This document shows positions 15,944-24,512 of a stretch of DNA of 64,000 nucleotides, in pieces (the stretch's first letter is position 1; the number at the start of each line of letters is the position of its first letter). The position numbers and the translations under genes were made by a program. The notes under the pieces were generated by a model. That model was not told where the DNA came from. It searched no databases and saw only the letters and a list, made by a program, of their open reading frames with translations. The DNA comes from JAKVCB01 sp963578605 (GTDB lineage Bacteria; Planctomycetota; Planctomycetia; Pirellulales; Lacipirellulaceae): positions 1 to 64,000 of the forward strand of contig CAUZEA010000012.1 in assembly GCA_963578605.1 (NCBI GenBank). Direction: 5' to 3'.

Positions 15944-18900
15944 TTATCTGCCCGGCTCACGAGTTCTGCCCGCGACAATTGCCGAGGAGCGGTCGATCAA
16001 GAAAGCAAACAGGTCGGCAACTTGCTCAAGCGTGAGTTGATTCAACAACCCGGCGGGCATTGCCGACACCGAGATGGTGTGAACTTCCTCAATTTCCTGC
16101 TCGTCGACTTGGACCTTTTCACCATTTGCCGTCAGGATGATGACTTTGCCTGCCCCATCACGTGTGGCAATCCCGACATAAGTGCGACCACCGGCGACCA
16201 CAGCCCTGCTCACGTATTGATCCGATATCACGTGTGAAGGATACACGATTGATTCAAGCACTTCCTTTTTCTGGAAGCGACTGGCGAGCGTGGTAAGATC
16301 AGGTCCCAGGCGTTCTCCGTGTCCTTCAACACGATGACACTTGCTGCATTGTGCCGTTTGGAAGACCTTGGAGCCGTTGACTGGATCGCCAGAAGATCCT
16401 TCTTCGGAATCAAGAAAACTTAGCAGTTCTTCGTAACTCCACTTGTTCTGCCCGACTTCCTGGGGCAATTGGGGAGCAGGCGCGTCAGGGAAAGCATGCC
16501 CATACCAGTTTTGCCAGGCAGCAAGTTGTTCATCGATGGTCTTGCCGCTGTTTGGTATGCCTGTCCAGTGGGCGAGAAGTTTCGTGGCCAGCTCGCCTCC
16601 GTCGTTGTGCATTCGTAGTCCTTGCAGGATCACATGCCGGTACGGTTCGGCAGTTTCTGGTTTTTGTGGGACCTGGCTGAGGGCATGGAGTACATCACCA
16701 GCAGCGACGCCGTCGATTATTTTGAGGGAATCGACCAGCAGGTTCCAGTTGTCCCCACTCGGATTTGCAGTCAGGCTCATGGCGACTGGGGCCCGGCGTT
16801 CGGGCTGAGTCTTGTAGATTTCGTACAGGTAAGCCAGTGAATCGGCTTCAGGAAAACGACCAAGCGTGGCGACGACCCCTACCCGCAGGCGGTCGAACAC
16901 GTCACCCTCGTGGCTGGCGAGGCGTTTGTCGAGAGCCCGAACTTCAGCGAGCACATCGGGTCCGGTATCGTCGGGCAGTCTGGCAAGCACGGAAAGGGCG
17001 GAGGTTGGATATTGTTCACCGACGGCGAGGACCTGACGGCGTTCGGCAAGACTTAGATGGGTAAAGAAGTCACGCGCAAAATTCTCGACGTAGCCGCTCA
17101 CGCTGTACCCCCCCTCGAGATTTCGGGCTTTTTCATAGTATTGCAGGAAGGCCAGCTTTTGCTCGGATTGCCACCCGCTTCGTAGACGTGGGGCATAGGC
17201 CGCCAGGTGGAGTTTCTCGATGTCAGGAATATCGCTTGCCAGCTGTTGGGCGAACAAGGATGTGGCTTCGGGCGGGTCGAGATAGGCCAACAATTTGACC
17301 AATTCACGATTCATCGCGGCGTCAGACGTGGGGAATTCGCTTACCAGTTGTTTCGTGAGGCCGGGAACTTCCTGCGGTTCAATTTCGGCCCGATGGAGGG
17401 CGAGTTGGACGACACGTAACATCTCGAGAAAACTTTGGTGGGTAAGAAGACCGTGAGGTCGTCCCCCGTTTTGTACGTTGCCTTGAATCATACCCTCACA
17501 CCGTCGGAGGATTTCGAGCGAGACCTCCCGCGATGGATGGGCGATCAAGAGACCTGTAGCTCCTTGCAAGAAGGTGCGCGTGCTGGCAGTCTCCAGGACC
17601 TCCTGCTGCCATTGCTCTGCGGGCAGCTTTTCCAGGGCTCGGCGTGCGGCGAAGGCGACAAAGCGGTCTTCATCGGCCAAAAGCTCAACCAACACATTGG
17701 TTGGCGACTGCTGCCCACGGTGTGACACGGCCTCACATGCCAGACGTCGCACCCGGGCATTGGGATCTTGCAATAAGGCGACGAGTCGCTGGTTGAAGTC
17801 CGTTTCACTCCGTAGTCCCATCAGGCGGACGACGTGGGCGCGCAGGTCAGGTTCACTTTCTTCGCTTACGGTCAACAACAACTGGCTGGTAGGTGGTGGG
17901 CCAAAGAAGGTGAGGAGTTCGATCGCTCGTTTTCTTTCCCGGACCGAGTGTTTTTTGTCGGTGGCGATTGCCGCCAGTTCGGTTGGCCAGGCATCTCCCA
18001 GGTTTTGTTTCACGGCGATAATTCTAGTTCGGGCCCAGTCTGCTCCGAATTGGGGTTGCCGGATTGCTTGTTCGATACCGTCTCCAAGCTCTGTAATCGC
18101 CGCCGGTACGTTGCCTTTCCAGCGCACGCGATAGATGCCACCGTCGGTGCCGCGCCCCCCGGTACAAAAATAGAGTGCACCGTCGGGACCGACAGCCATG
18201 TCGGTGACGTTCAGCGGCCGACCTTTAAGAAAGACATTACAGCGTGCCTTGTAACTTGCTCCATCCGGTTCGAGATGCACGGCGTAGATTAACCCGCGTG
18301 CCCAGTCTCCCAGGAAGAGTTTGTTCTGCAGTCGTATGGGGAACATCACGTGATCGTAATATTCAACTCCGGTTGGCGACCCGCCACCCAATTGCTGGAT
18401 AGCCGGCAAGCTATCGATATAAGTTGAGGGCCACTTGGCCCATCCACTTCGCCAACCAAATTCAGCGCCGGGCGTTACGTGATTGATCCTGGTCGGTCGG
18501 TACCATGGCGTTCCGAGGTCCCATTCCATGTCGGCATCGAAAGTGAAGAGTTCGCCATCTTCATTGAACGCAAAGTCGTAGGGATTGCGGAGTCCACCAG
18601 CGGCGACCTCTGCGAAACTGCCTTGCATGTCGGTTCGTATGACCGTTCCGCCTGGCGCGGGAACTCCAACGGCATGGCCACGTGGATCTTCATAGCGGGG
18701 TTGGATGAGGTCTCCCTCATACTCGATCGTATAGGGACTCCGCGGATCAGGTCGCGGGGCAACCCGTGCAAAGTTGCCGATCATGACGTACAACAGTCCC
18801 TCGGGTCCGAGGCGAACGGCATGCGGCCCGTGTTCTCCTGGCGAACCGCGAAATCGTAAGATCGCTTGGGTGCGGTCTGCCTGGCCATCTCGATTGATGT

Positions 18901-19954
18901 CGTCGAGACGATACAGGGCACTTCCGTTTGGCCCTTTCCCGACGGCGAAAACCCGCGATCCCAGCGACAAGATACCTTGCACGGTGTTGAGTTGATCGGA
19001 GAAGACGCCGACCGACTCGAACTTCCCATCTTGATCACGATCGGCAACCAACAACAGCGGGCCCCCTTCCTGCGATGCGAGAATGTTGCCCTGCGAGTCA
19101 AAGGCCATCGCGATAAGCGACCCCGTTTGCTGATCCGATGTCAAGCGATCGATGGCAAACTCAGGGTCTATCGCAAATCGTGCCCCTTCTTTGGCGATTA
19201 CGATTTCGTCGCCCCAAGGTAAGGTTGCTCCCATGAGGCCGTATTCTGCCGCGGGTAGCCAGTCATTGTCGCGAAAGTTCAGTTGGTTCCAGTTGTTAAA
19301 TTGTTTGACGCTCGTGCGCCACGAGCTGTCGGTCGCGGAACTCTCGAGGGTGCTAGCTGGTTCTTTGGTGAGGACCCGTGCGACCAGCCCGGCTGGCCCG
19401 GTGTCTGTGTTGTGGACCTTTGCCGCAACGACATTTTTACCCGGCTTGAGTAGTTTGGCGATATCGTGCACGTCCATTTTGCGCCAGTCGTTACCTGCGG
19501 CGACCGGTCGCCCGTTCACAAACAGTTCGTACTGATTGTCGGCACAAATGTGAACCTGGCCAAATTCAACTTTTCCCAACGTCAACGTTTTGCGGAAGTA
19601 AACATCGCCTGCAGGGACCTGTTCTTTCTTGTGCGCCGGCGACCAAATCCATTGGGCCCCAATCAGTTCGCCAAATGCTTTGCGCTCTTCAGCGGTACCC
19701 TGCTCGATAGTGATTGGTTTGCCCGTCGGTTGCCCTGACGTAACCCGGGTGGCGGTCGTTGGCGGTGTTGCCCGGCTCCGTGAATTGCCTGGTGTTTGGC
19801 CCGTTGCGTTCGTGGACCCGCTGTTTGGTGTTTCTGGCGTAGAACCATCAAAGAGCGATTTGAACAGCTGTCCCTGGGCGGAACCGTTGCAGGTCATCAA
19901 CGTGAGCACAGAAACAACGGTCACAACAGGTACGTGCAAGGATAACCACTTCAT
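15944..19954 (-). CDS. Large secreted dehydrogenase-like protein with HEAT repeats and c-type heme domain
   Basis: A 1336-residue multidomain protein typical of planctomycetes. After a signal peptide (VVTVVSVLTLMTCNGSAQG), residues about 85-235 resemble a galactose-binding-like jelly roll (YELFVNGRPVAAGNDWRK). Residues about 260-630 form a glucose/sorbosone-dehydrogenase-like beta-propeller (GLRNPYDFAFNEDGELFTFD; MAVGPDGALYFCTGGRG). HEAT-like helices follow (about 670-1150), and a C-terminal cytochrome domain has one CxxCH site (QCSKCHRVEGHGERLGPDL, about residue 1200). It probably oxidises a sugar or alcohol outside the cytoplasm and passes electrons to its heme. The substrate is unknown. 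Confidence 0.88.
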   Translation of the reverse strand: MKWLSLHVPVVTVVSVLTLMTCNGSAQGQLFKSLFDGSTPETPNSGSTNATGQTPGNSRSRATPPTTATRVTSGQPTGKPITIEQGTAEERKAFGELIGAQWIWSPAHKKEQVPAGDVYFRKTLTLGKVEFGQVHICADNQYELFVNGRPVAAGNDWRKMDVHDIAKLLKPGKNVVAAKVHNTDTGPAGLVARVLTKEPASTLESSATDSSWRTSVKQFNNWNQLNFRDNDWLPAAEYGLMGATLPWGDEIVIAKEGARFAIDPEFAIDRLTSDQQTGSLIAMAFDSQGNILASQEGGPLLLVADRDQDGKFESVGVFSDQLNTVQGILSLGSRVFAVGKGPNGSALYRLDDINRDGQADRTQAILRFRGSPGEHGPHAVRLGPEGLLYVMIGNFARVAPRPDPRSPYTIEYEGDLIQPRYEDPRGHAVGVPAPGGTVIRTDMQGSFAEVAAGGLRNPYDFAFNEDGELFTFDADMEWDLGTPWYRPTRINHVTPGAEFGWRSGWAKWPSTYIDSLPAIQQLGGGSPTGVEYYDHVMFPIRLQNKLFLGDWARGLIYAVHLEPDGASYKARCNVFLKGRPLNVTDMAVGPDGALYFCTGGRGTDGGIYRVRWKGNVPAAITELGDGIEQAIRQPQFGADWARTRIIAVKQNLGDAWPTELAAIATDKKHSVRERKRAIELLTFFGPPPTSQLLLTVSEESEPDLRAHVVRLMGLRSETDFNQRLVALLQDPNARVRRLACEAVSHRGQQSPTNVLVELLADEDRFVAFAARRALEKLPAEQWQQEVLETASTRTFLQGATGLLIAHPSREVSLEILRRCEGMIQGNVQNGGRPHGLLTHQSFLEMLRVVQLALHRAEIEPQEVPGLTKQLVSEFPTSDAAMNRELVKLLAYLDPPEATSLFAQQLASDIPDIEKLHLAAYAPRLRSGWQSEQKLAFLQYYEKARNLEGGYSVSGYVENFARDFFTHLSLAERRQVLAVGEQYPTSALSVLARLPDDTGPDVLAEVRALDKRLASHEGDVFDRLRVGVVATLGRFPEADSLAYLYEIYKTQPERRAPVAMSLTANPSGDNWNLLVDSLKIIDGVAAGDVLHALSQVPQKPETAEPYRHVILQGLRMHNDGGELATKLLAHWTGIPNSGKTIDEQLAAWQNWYGHAFPDAPAPQLPQEVGQNKWSYEELLSFLDSEEGSSGDPVNGSKVFQTAQCSKCHRVEGHGERLGPDLTTLASRFQKKEVLESIVYPSHVISDQYVSRAVVAGGRTYVGIATRDGAGKVIILTANGEKVQVDEQEIEEVHTISVSAMPAGLLNQLTLEQVADLFAFLIDRSSAIVAGRTREPGR

Positions 19955-20144
19955 AAACGACCTCGCGGAGAGCTGGGGACAGAATCATGGCGCCAGAAAA
20001 TGGCTGCGTACCTTAGCTGAATTGGTTGCCAGCCAACAACAGGCGTTTTCGGGATTCCTTCGGGAGCTAGCAGCAAGGGTGGCGGGAAATCGTACGCTTG
20101 GAAATTTTTGGACCAGTGACTGCAAAGCGGTCAATGACAGCGAC

Positions 20145-20417
20145 ATGCGTCCATGGCGGTCGCTCGGACGGTCCGCCACGTCATTTGAATCTCAATCGTA
20201 CGGAGAGATCACGGCGGTGATCACGATCGGGGCGTATTTCGGGCTTTATTTGTTTGCTCCGCTGCCAAGGCAACCGCGACTCTTCGTACGGGCGGGATTC
20301 TGCGTCATTTTTCCGCTGTGGTTTTTTCGCTATGCGCGTGCGGTCTGGATTGCCTTTGACGAGAGGTTTGATCCCCGGCCGAATGAAGCAGAGGCCGAAG
20401 AATTGGCCAGGCGGTGA
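20145..20417 (+). CDS. Small membrane protein of unknown function
   Basis: A 90-residue protein with two hydrophobic segments (EITAVITIGAYFGLYLFAPL and FVRAGFCVIFPLWFFRYARA) and a charged tail ending DERFDPRPNEAEAEELARR. The ORF is open much further upstream, but the earlier part overlaps the divergent heme-protein gene, so ATG 20145 is chosen. It has no strong ribosome binding site. The hydrophobic pattern and the charged tail look like a genuine protein; the function is unknown. Confidence 0.5.
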   Translation: MRPWRSLGRSATSFESQSYGEITAVITIGAYFGLYLFAPLPRQPRLFVRAGFCVIFPLWFFRYARAVWIAFDERFDPRPNEAEAEELARR

Positions 20418-20502
20418 ACATTAGGCTAGCGCAAGAAATGGTCCCACAGCATTTCAGTGGCTGTGGAACTCGAAGCACCGCGCCCGATCTTGTCTGGGAA
20501 GT

Positions 20503-20685
20503 TCAGTTCGTTTCCGAAGCGTAAGCAATGCCTACCTGCTCATTGGACACCGTGAACCATTCATGATCGACAGCACCGCGAATGGTTTCCAAATCCCGGC
20601 TGGCGAAGCCAGCGATATCAACGAGACTTTGTGGTTGACCTGCCTTGTAAAGGTAGTCCCAGATTTGGTCACGTAGTTCATCCAT
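20503..20685 (-). CDS. Small conserved-looking protein, possibly winged-helix-like
   Basis: A 60-residue protein starting MDELRDQIWDYLYKAGQPQS and ending with a short strand-like segment. The pattern helix-LVDIAGF-helix-beta (DHEWFTVSNEQVGIAYA) is reminiscent of a minimal winged-helix fold, but there is no firm match. AGAGGA lies about eight bases before the ATG at 20685, which supports a real translated gene. It is isolated; the nearest same-strand gene is more than 500 bases away. Confidence 0.6.
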   Translation of the reverse strand: MDELRDQIWDYLYKAGQPQSLVDIAGFASRDLETIRGAVDHEWFTVSNEQVGIAYASETN

Positions 20686-21568
20686 AGTTTATATCCTCTG
20701 GTGAGTTTTGTGGTATTAAAAGGATGTGTCCGCTTCGGTGCGGCACCGTGGCTTGCAGTGGCATGGTGTCGCGATGCACTACGAACAGCTTTAGCTTGTT
20801 TCCACTTGTGGTTGGATGCCTTCGATACTACCCCTCTTCGTCACAGGCATTCATTGCCGTGAATCCAGCTTTCGTAAGGCTGTATCCTCCTTCAAAACGC
20901 TCTTTGAGTATGAAACGTCGTTCGGCCAGGTCCCGTAAAGCGACTTTCATGCTTTCGAACCATGACAGCATCCAAACAAATCATATGCCCTGGGGTTGCC
21001 AGATATTGACGAAAAATAGCGAATACGTTTCGTTCTTTAGGGGACAACATTTACTAGTGGTCATGAAAACTTGGAAGGAATGTGCAGGTAAACAACGTGC
21101 GGGTCAATAAGTTGGGATGAAACGGAGACCAGCTGGCGGAAGCGGGCAGCCCCGCCTAATGGACTTACGAATCTGCACGGTAGAGAAACGAAGCCGTTGA
21201 AAAAGGAGACTGCCAACAAAGGAATCAGCGAAAAAATAATCTGTACATATACGTTTTCTACGGAACGGGTTCCTGAAGGTTCGGTGCTTCATACGGAGTG
21301 ACTTTCTGCATATATTCGGCGTTAGCCTTTGTTTTCGGGCAGCCACGTCATTTACACCCTTTCTGGACAGTGCGCTACTGGGTTGTGGTTTTCGCCCAAA
21401 ACTCAAATCTATGGTGTCGTGTTTGCAGGTGCGGTGCCAAATTCGTGCCTGTGTTGTTGGAAAAGCGTGACCTTGAGATTGAGCCCGGCGGATACTCGCG
21501 GGGGCGATGGGTCCGCCCATGATTGCCGCATGGTTTGCCGAATGGTTTGCCACATATGTTTATGAGCG
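20686..21568. other. Gene-poor stretch
   Basis: About 880 bases with only short, overlapping open frames on both strands and no domain in any of them. It is the left part of a 1.9-kb patch whose right part contains two clear pseudogenes, so it may be old coding sequence decayed beyond recognition. Confidence 0.45.
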
Positions 21569-21760
21569 TCATCCGCCACCGTGGCGATCTTCGCGTGGGC
21601 AGTCCTTATTTCCCCCTTGGAGGGTGGCCTTCTTCACCTTCAGAAGGCGGCCTTCGTAGGTTCCACCGTTGAGTTGTGGGATCCCGTTTGCGGGTCTTCT
21701 TCCTGTTCCAATTCGATGAAACCAAGCCCCTTGCTCCGCGCTCTTATCAAGAGGAGAAGT
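21569..21760 (-). pseudogene. Frameshifted remnant of an RRM RNA-binding protein
   Basis: Two minus-strand frames together give the C-terminal half of a small RRM protein. One reads RSKGLGFIELEQEEDPQT, the RNP-1 octamer (K-G-L/F-G-F) and following helix. After a one-base shift near 21688 the next frame reads PQLNGGTYEGRLLKVKKA, the last strand of the RRM, and ends in a PREDRHGGG tail. The RNP-2 strand and first helix are not recognisable. Such single-RRM proteins of about 90-130 residues are common in planctomycetes; this copy is dead. Confidence 0.7.
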
Positions 21761-22133
21761 TCCATACGCCTGCGGCCAACTAACGGCCGATAGTCTATAC
21801 CATGATGGCAACCGACAACACGATCAATGTGGACCAGATGCCGAATTGAACCAGGTTTTTTCAAAACACTCGTTTTTCGGCGGACAAATCGCCAGTTGGC
21901 ATTCTGGACGGATCTTCCAGACCCGCAGTCAGCCGATCCGGGCTGTCCCGCGGATAGTCGTTGGAGTGCCTCGGTGGGTGTGGGGTGCGACTTTTCCCAC
22001 CCAGTGCGCACCTCGAGCGTCATGCGTTTCCAGGCATGGTTTGGTTCTGGGGGGCAAGTTTTCCTGGTGCCCGCCAGACCAGCCCTTCCGGGGGTGCCCC
22101 TTCAGATGTCGCCTTTGAGGCGGTCATCCTTGG

Positions 22134-22528
22134 GTGAACCGGGGTGAGTCAGGCATTTTGGCGGAGTGTGACCGGCAGCGGATATGCATTGCCTGGGCGA
22201 TTGCAGGCAAGCCTGAATTCATCATTTGCGACGAGTCGGTCTCTGCTCTGGATGTTTCGGTGCCAGCGCAGATTTTGAATCGGTTGAAAGAACTTCGGCA
22301 ACGTCGCGGATTAACGTTTTTATCAGTCACGATTTGAGTGTCGTGAAATTCAGGGCAGCTATGATGGCCATGATGAACGCGGGCAAGCTGGTGGAAGTTG
22401 GCCCCGCAAAAAATATCTACGCACAACCGAAAGAGGAGTATACGCGGCGGCTCATCGATGCCACACCGAGCGATGATTTGGGGTCGATCCGGAAAAGAGT
22501 AGCAAGGCGCCAGGCCATGTCAGGCTGA
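22134..22528 (+). pseudogene. Frameshifted fragment of an oligopeptide/dipeptide ABC transporter ATPase (OppF/DppF type)
   Basis: The first frame gives DRQRICIAWAIAGKPEFIIC then DESVSALDVSVPAQILNRL, the signature-motif end, Walker B and D-loop of an ABC ATPase. A one-base shift near 22310-22325 continues in the next frame as INVFISHDLSVVKF (H-loop) and then NAGKLVEVGPAKNIYAQPKE EYTRRLIDATP, the C-terminal region that specifies the peptide-transporter subfamily. The Walker A half is missing, the LSGGQ motif is degraded, and no permease genes are nearby. The gene is non-functional. Confidence 0.8.
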
Positions 22529-22631
22529 GGCCAGCTGCAGAGACACGGTTTGCCAATGCCGGGAGCGACTTGCGACGCGAGAGGTCTCACTGCGCTGCTT
22601 CTTCAGCGGGTCGACACACACGTTGCGTTTG

Positions 22632-23450
22632 TTAGCGCTGCCAGCGGCTCCGTGCGAGATCCTTTTCCATCAGATTTTCCACCAGCGCGATCGTATCGTT
22701 GGTCATGGATTCCATGCGATGTAACCAGCTCGACTTCAAGAGGCCAAAGGAATCGAACAGTTCCGGGCCAAAGCACGCCATGACGGCGGCGGCGATCTGG
22801 TGATTGAGATCGCTGCTGTAGCCATCCCGTTCTTCACTAATCGTCAGTCCCATCCGGAGCGAACCGCGCAAAAACGTGACGGCGACATCGTTTGTCACCA
22901 TCTCGCTGGTCAACGAACCGCTGTCAAACGAAAATTCCCTCGCGCGATCGATATCAAAAGTAAATTCACCAACTGGCGCGTGTCGCAAAATGTAACCCAA
23001 GAGCAAGTCGTTCCATCGTGAACACCGCGCGAAGAGTTGTGTGAAGTCGGAGTTTGGCAATTGTTCTTTTTTGCAGGCGGTTTGGATTTGTCGCAGTACG
23101 CGGCGTCGGGCGTCGATATGACCGTACAAGACATTTCGTCCGATAGGAGTAACCCCCTCGTACTGATGAAACTGGTCGTGCGCTGTGAACAACGCCGCCA
23201 CCATGCGAGTGAGAATTTCAGCCACGAGAATCTCGTGCCAAAGTTGACTGACTTCACGTGGCAGCTGCGAATTGAGGAGAAGGGTTTGTTCTGCAGCCCG
23301 AAGTCCCCGACCCCAGCGGTCAAGACGGCAACGCGAAGCCGACCAGTAAGAATGGATCACATCGTTCACCATTCGTGGGTTTTCCCGAATCAGTGGTTGG
23401 CTGTTGATCGCCACTAAGGCGGCCAGATCGACGAGTTCTATAGCGAGCAT
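22632..23450 (-). CDS. Protein of unknown function
   Basis: A 272-residue protein, mostly alpha-helical, without signal peptide or transmembrane segment. It begins MLAIELVDLAALVAINSQPL and contains WHEILVAEILTRMVAALFTA and RVLRQIQTACKKEQLP. No family is recognised. Even amino-acid composition and length suggest a real gene. It has no close partner: the upstream intergenic region holds a strong hairpin and the downstream neighbour is the ABC pseudogene on the other strand. Confidence 0.65.
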   Translation of the reverse strand: MLAIELVDLAALVAINSQPLIRENPRMVNDVIHSYWSASRCRLDRWGRGLRAAEQTLLLNSQLPREVSQLWHEILVAEILTRMVAALFTAHDQFHQYEGVTPIGRNVLYGHIDARRRVLRQIQTACKKEQLPNSDFTQLFARCSRWNDLLLGYILRHAPVGEFTFDIDRAREFSFDSGSLTSEMVTNDVAVTFLRGSLRMGLTISEERDGYSSDLNHQIAAAVMACFGPELFDSFGLLKSSWLHRMESMTNDTIALVENLMEKDLARSRWQR

Positions 23451-23806
23451 AGGATTGGGACGAGCGTGATGTTGCCGGGACCATTTGACAGCACCCGGAG
23501 CCCGGGGGGACGAAGGCTCCGGGTGCGGTCGCGGGAGGAAATGTTTCCAGGGGGAGTCGGGTCGTGGGAAGCGTGGAGGAGGTTTTTTGGAGGAGGGGCA
23601 ACGTGGGGTTGCCTTGCATTGCCCATAGCATCAAGCAACCAGCGTGCCAGACTGGCGGCACGGCAGCTCCTCTGCAGTTCCAAAGATTTATCCCACAAGG
23701 GTTTAGGAGCAGGAGGCGACGCTGGGTGGGGCTTCAGCCTGTGGCCTTGGTGTGGCGTTTGGGCAACAGCGGTACTTGACGGTGTGTTGTAAACGCTTCG
23801 CTCTGG
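23451..23806. other. Intergenic region between the VanZ-like gene and the 272-residue orphan
   Basis: About 355 bases lying after the VanZ-like gene and before the orphan, both read on the minus strand. Its only clear element is the 12-bp-stem hairpin at 23491-23526. The open frames here are short and have no family resemblance. Confidence 0.5.
23491..23526. terminator. 12-bp perfect stem-loop
   Basis: GCACCCGGAGCC at 23491-23502 pairs perfectly with GGCTCCGGGTGC at 23515-23526 across a 12-base loop. On the minus strand it lies downstream of the VanZ-like gene and upstream of the next gene, so it probably ends transcription from the VanZ unit. There is no U-tract. Its CCGGAG core is shared with the palindrome after rlmN. 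Confidence 0.6.
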
Positions 23807-24235
23807 TCAAGAAACAACCGCGGTCGACGGACAGCCCTGGGACGTGGCACGTGTTTCCTGCCCGCCGGCCCCGAAAGCATGGTAGAGCAGCACAGGGAGC
23901 ACACCCAGGCAGGCGATACCCAAATAATTTGCCACCAGATCGCCAAGGGACCAGCCGCGCGTTTCGAGCAGCATGTTGGAACATTCCTCGCAAGTCGCGG
24001 CCGCAAACACGAAGAGGCTGCCTGGCACGGTTGCGCGGAAAAGGGAGGTTGCCCCTTTTGAACGAATTGCAAGATTGGTCATCAGGGCCAAGAAGCCGAC
24101 GAAGAAGAAATGGATCAGTTTGTCTCCGTGGGATGTCGAGTGGAATTGGCTGAGCGGCCCGCTAAGGGTGCCGGTATTGGCCAGGAGTGTGACCCAGGCC
24201 AGGAGCAGACTATAGGCGAAGGTAATTCGAACCAT
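23807..24235 (-). CDS. VanZ-family-like membrane protein
   Basis: A 142-residue integral membrane protein with about four hydrophobic segments: ITFAYSLLLAWVTLLAN, LIHFFFVGFLALMTNLAI, VPGSLFVFAAATCEE and YLGIACLGVLPVLLYHA. The sequence GDKLIHFFFVGFLAL followed by EE and then GDLVANYLGI is the pattern of the VanZ family (D-K-x-x-H-F...E...D-x-x-A-N-x-x-G). The start is ATG 24235, one base after the stop of a tiny upstream ORF; an in-frame ATG at 24253 is possible. The role is unknown; VanZ proteins are linked loosely to envelope and glycopeptide tolerance. Confidence 0.75.
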   Translation of the reverse strand: MVRITFAYSLLLAWVTLLANTGTLSGPLSQFHSTSHGDKLIHFFFVGFLALMTNLAIRSKGATSLFRATVPGSLFVFAAATCEECSNMLLETRGWSLGDLVANYLGIACLGVLPVLLYHAFGAGGQETRATSQGCPSTAVVS

Positions 24236-24236
24236 A

Positions 24237-24359
24237 TTAATTTGTTCGGGCAAATTGCTTGTCGCTGGCCACGACGGTTAAGCAAGAACCGATGAAGTAC
24301 CAGGCAAGTGTTGTAGCGATCGTGCGGATGAGGGAGGCGGAATCTGGAAATTGAAGCAT
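24237..24359 (-). CDS. Possible 40-residue membrane peptide coupled to the VanZ-like gene
   Basis: The minus-strand ORF from ATG 24359 encodes 40 residues (starting MLQFPDSASLIRT) with one hydrophobic stretch (TIATTLAWYFIGSCLTVVAS). AGGGTGG sits about five bases before the ATG, and its TAA is one base from the VanZ ATG (TAATATG). Either it is a real leader or partner peptide, or a coupling ORF. The same frame is open up to 24425, but the ribosome site favours the short form. Confidence 0.4.
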   Translation of the reverse strand: MLQFPDSASLIRTIATTLAWYFIGSCLTVVASDKQFARTN

Positions 24360-24512
24360 TTTGCCACCCTGGTGCACGAGACTTGTCGGTTCGCACCGGG
24401 TGGAAACGTCGGCAGTCGTGGCCATCGGAGCGAACAGCTACGGTTGCCAGGTATGCGAACCGGTTTTTGACATGATCGGTCCGCCGCCAGAGCAACTGGC
24501 TAAAAGGGCCAG

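Noticed and set aside
21104..21553. Minus-strand ORF of 149 residues in the decayed patch
   Set aside because: No domain or ribosome site, and it lies next to two confirmed pseudogenes.
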